The notes below the pieces were generated by a model. The model was not told where the DNA came from. It worked only from the letters and a program-made list of their open reading frames with translations, and made no database searches. A stretch of 13,247 bases of DNA, from the NCBI GenBank assembly GCA_905212975.1, contig CAJMGO010000018.1, positions 1-13,247 on the forward strand. The letters are read 5' to 3'. Both the position numbers and the translations under genes were made by a program. This document shows positions 12,657 to 13,247 of this stretch, one piece after another. This DNA is from CAJMGO01 sp900557305. GTDB lineage: Bacteria; Bacillota_I; Bacilli_A; RF39; UBA660. Position 1 is the first letter of the stretch. Every line of letters starts with the position of its first letter.

Positions 12657-13247
12657 TTAACCAGTTGCTCCGGTTGGTCCGGTTGGACCAGTTGGCCCAA
12701 TTGGTAATACTAAATTTAAAACATAATTTGGTGCGGCACCAGTAATAGTTGCTGAGGCACTTTCTCCACTAGATACAGTTCCAATTGATAAAGTTGGAGT
12801 CTCGCCTGCGGCACCTTGAGCACCTGCCTCACCTTGAGGACCGGTTGGACCAGTTGGTCCTTGTAAACCTTGAATTCCTTGGGCTCCGGCTTCACCTTGA
12901 GGACCGGTTGGACCAGTTGGTCCTTGTAAACCTTGGATTCCTTGAGTTCCCGCTTCACCTTGTGGTCCCGTTGGACCAGTTGGTCCTTGTAAACCTTGAA
13001 TTCCTTGGGCTCCGGCTTCACCTTGAGGACCGGTTGGACCAGTTGGTCCTTGTAAACCTTGGATTCCTTGAGTTCCCGCTTCACCTTGTGGTCCCGTTGG
13101 ACCAGTTGGTCCTTGTAAACCTTGGATTCCTTGGGCTCCGGCTTCACCTTGAGGACCGGTTGGACCAGTCGGTCCTTGTAAACCTTGAATTCCTTGGGCT
13201 CCGGCTTCACCTTGAGGACCTGTTGGACCAGTTGGTCCTTGTAAACC
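12657..13247 (-). CDS. Collagen-like repeat protein, 5' end outside the window
   Basis: The correct minus-strand frame gives uninterrupted Gly-X-Y sequence for about 160 residues. The unit is GLQGPTGPTGPQGEAGAQGI plus Q, 21 residues, seen about six times. It passes into GAAGETPTLSIGTVSSGESA and SATITGAAPNYVLNLVLP, a small beta unit commonly embedded in Firmicute collagen-like and tail-fibre proteins, and ends with IGPTGPTGPTGATG and TAA. Such proteins form triple-helical filaments on the spore or cell surface. The usual globular trimerising C-terminal domain is missing; a matching one lies at 10630-11079 in the same orientation, so the gene may be split by the DNA between. The N-terminus, with any signal or anchor, lies outside the window. 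Confidence 0.85.
   Translation of the reverse strand, partial: GLQGPTGPTGPQGEAGAQGIQGLQGPTGPTGPQGEAGAQGIQGLQGPTGPTGPQGEAGTQGIQGLQGPTGPTGPQGEAGAQGIQGLQGPTGPTGPQGEAGTQGIQGLQGPTGPTGPQGEAGAQGIQGLQGPTGPTGPQGEAGAQGAAGETPTLSIGTVSSGESASATITGAAPNYVLNLVLPIGPTGPTGPTGATG
12661..12665. repeat. Possible 5-bp target duplication, right copy
   Basis: CCAGT, matching 11072-11076; see that entry. It lies immediately before the collagen stop codon as read on the minus strand. Confidence 0.25.
12861..13247 (-). repeat. 63-bp tandem repeats with an exact 126-bp higher-order duplication
   Basis: Copies begin at 12861, 12924, 12987, 13050, 13113, 13176 and 13239 (partial). Two subtypes exist: one encodes GEAGAQ with GCC codons, the other GEAGTQ with GCG GGA ACT. 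They alternate, and the pair at 12861-12986 appears identical base for base to the pair at 12987-13112. The array codes for seven Gly-X-Y triplets per copy and continues off the right edge. Confidence 0.92.

Noticed and set aside
11077..12660. Simple insertion sequence between the two collagen pieces
   Set aside because: No transposase-like protein and no convincing terminal inverted repeats at the proposed ends, so it is described as an insertion of unknown type.
12716..13210. Long minus-strand frame giving a Lys/Pro/Val-rich repeat protein (KVYKDQLVQ-type repeats)
   Set aside because: It is an out-of-frame reading of the collagen repeats. The true frame gives perfect Gly-X-Y triplets and continues to a stop at 12657 followed by a terminator.
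12861..13247. Regular repeats resembling a CRISPR array
   Set aside because: The 63-bp units are directly adjacent without unique spacers and encode Gly-X-Y protein repeats.

Overview
The window is very AT-rich DNA from a low-GC Gram-positive bacterium (Firmicutes; Bacilli, Erysipelotrichia-type or Clostridia-type cannot be told apart here). The evidence is strong AGGAG-type ribosome binding sites, a Bce-type antimicrobial-peptide detoxification module, and Gly-Pro-Thr collagen-like proteins. TGG encodes Trp and TGA is used as a stop (the ATGA overlap between regulator and kinase), so the standard bacterial code applies. Nearly all genes lie on the minus strand; the exceptions are a truncated HTH gene near 1.1 kb and an unknown membrane protein gene near 12 kb.

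Region 1 (1-1380) is accessory debris. It holds a frameshifted dinD gene running off the left edge, a 43-residue small protein, the C-terminal tail of a large serine recombinase, and a helix-turn-helix gene that has lost its start. The last two meet head to head at a junction near 1105-1115.

Region 2 (1399-6872) is the functional heart: a complete Bce-type resistance module, in transcription order a monofunctional peptidoglycan glycosyltransferase, response regulator, histidine kinase, ABC ATPase and ABC permease. A nearly identical 44-bp block containing the BceR-type operator TTACA-N4-TGTAA lies upstream of both the ATPase and the glycosyltransferase. The glycosyltransferase is therefore probably a member of the regulon, and sensing of a lipid II-directed antibiotic would induce both the transporter and a cell-wall polymerase. 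An extended -10 promoter before the regulator may give the two-component system a basal supply.

Region 3 (6880-7550) is another scar. It has a parA fragment starting exactly at its Walker A lysines, an inverted repeat, a 48-residue protein with its own promoter and terminator, and one copy of a 14-bp direct repeat whose partner is at 11365.

Region 4 (7551-10435) holds four minus-strand genes: a class I methyltransferase with a palindromic operator in its promoter, a GNAT acetyltransferase, a coiled-coil protein of unknown function, and a DUF3419 (BtaA-like) SAM-dependent protein. The last two look like an operon.

Region 5 (10509-13247) concerns collagen-like surface or spore-coat proteins. 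A gene with 63-bp (7 Gly-X-Y) repeats enters from the right edge and stops at 12657. A headless fragment at 10630-11079 carries the globular C-terminal domain such proteins usually end with. Between them lies about 1.6 kb holding an oppositely oriented two-helix membrane protein gene. The simplest reading is one collagen-like gene split by an insertion; two separate genes remain possible because the right-hand part has its own terminator.
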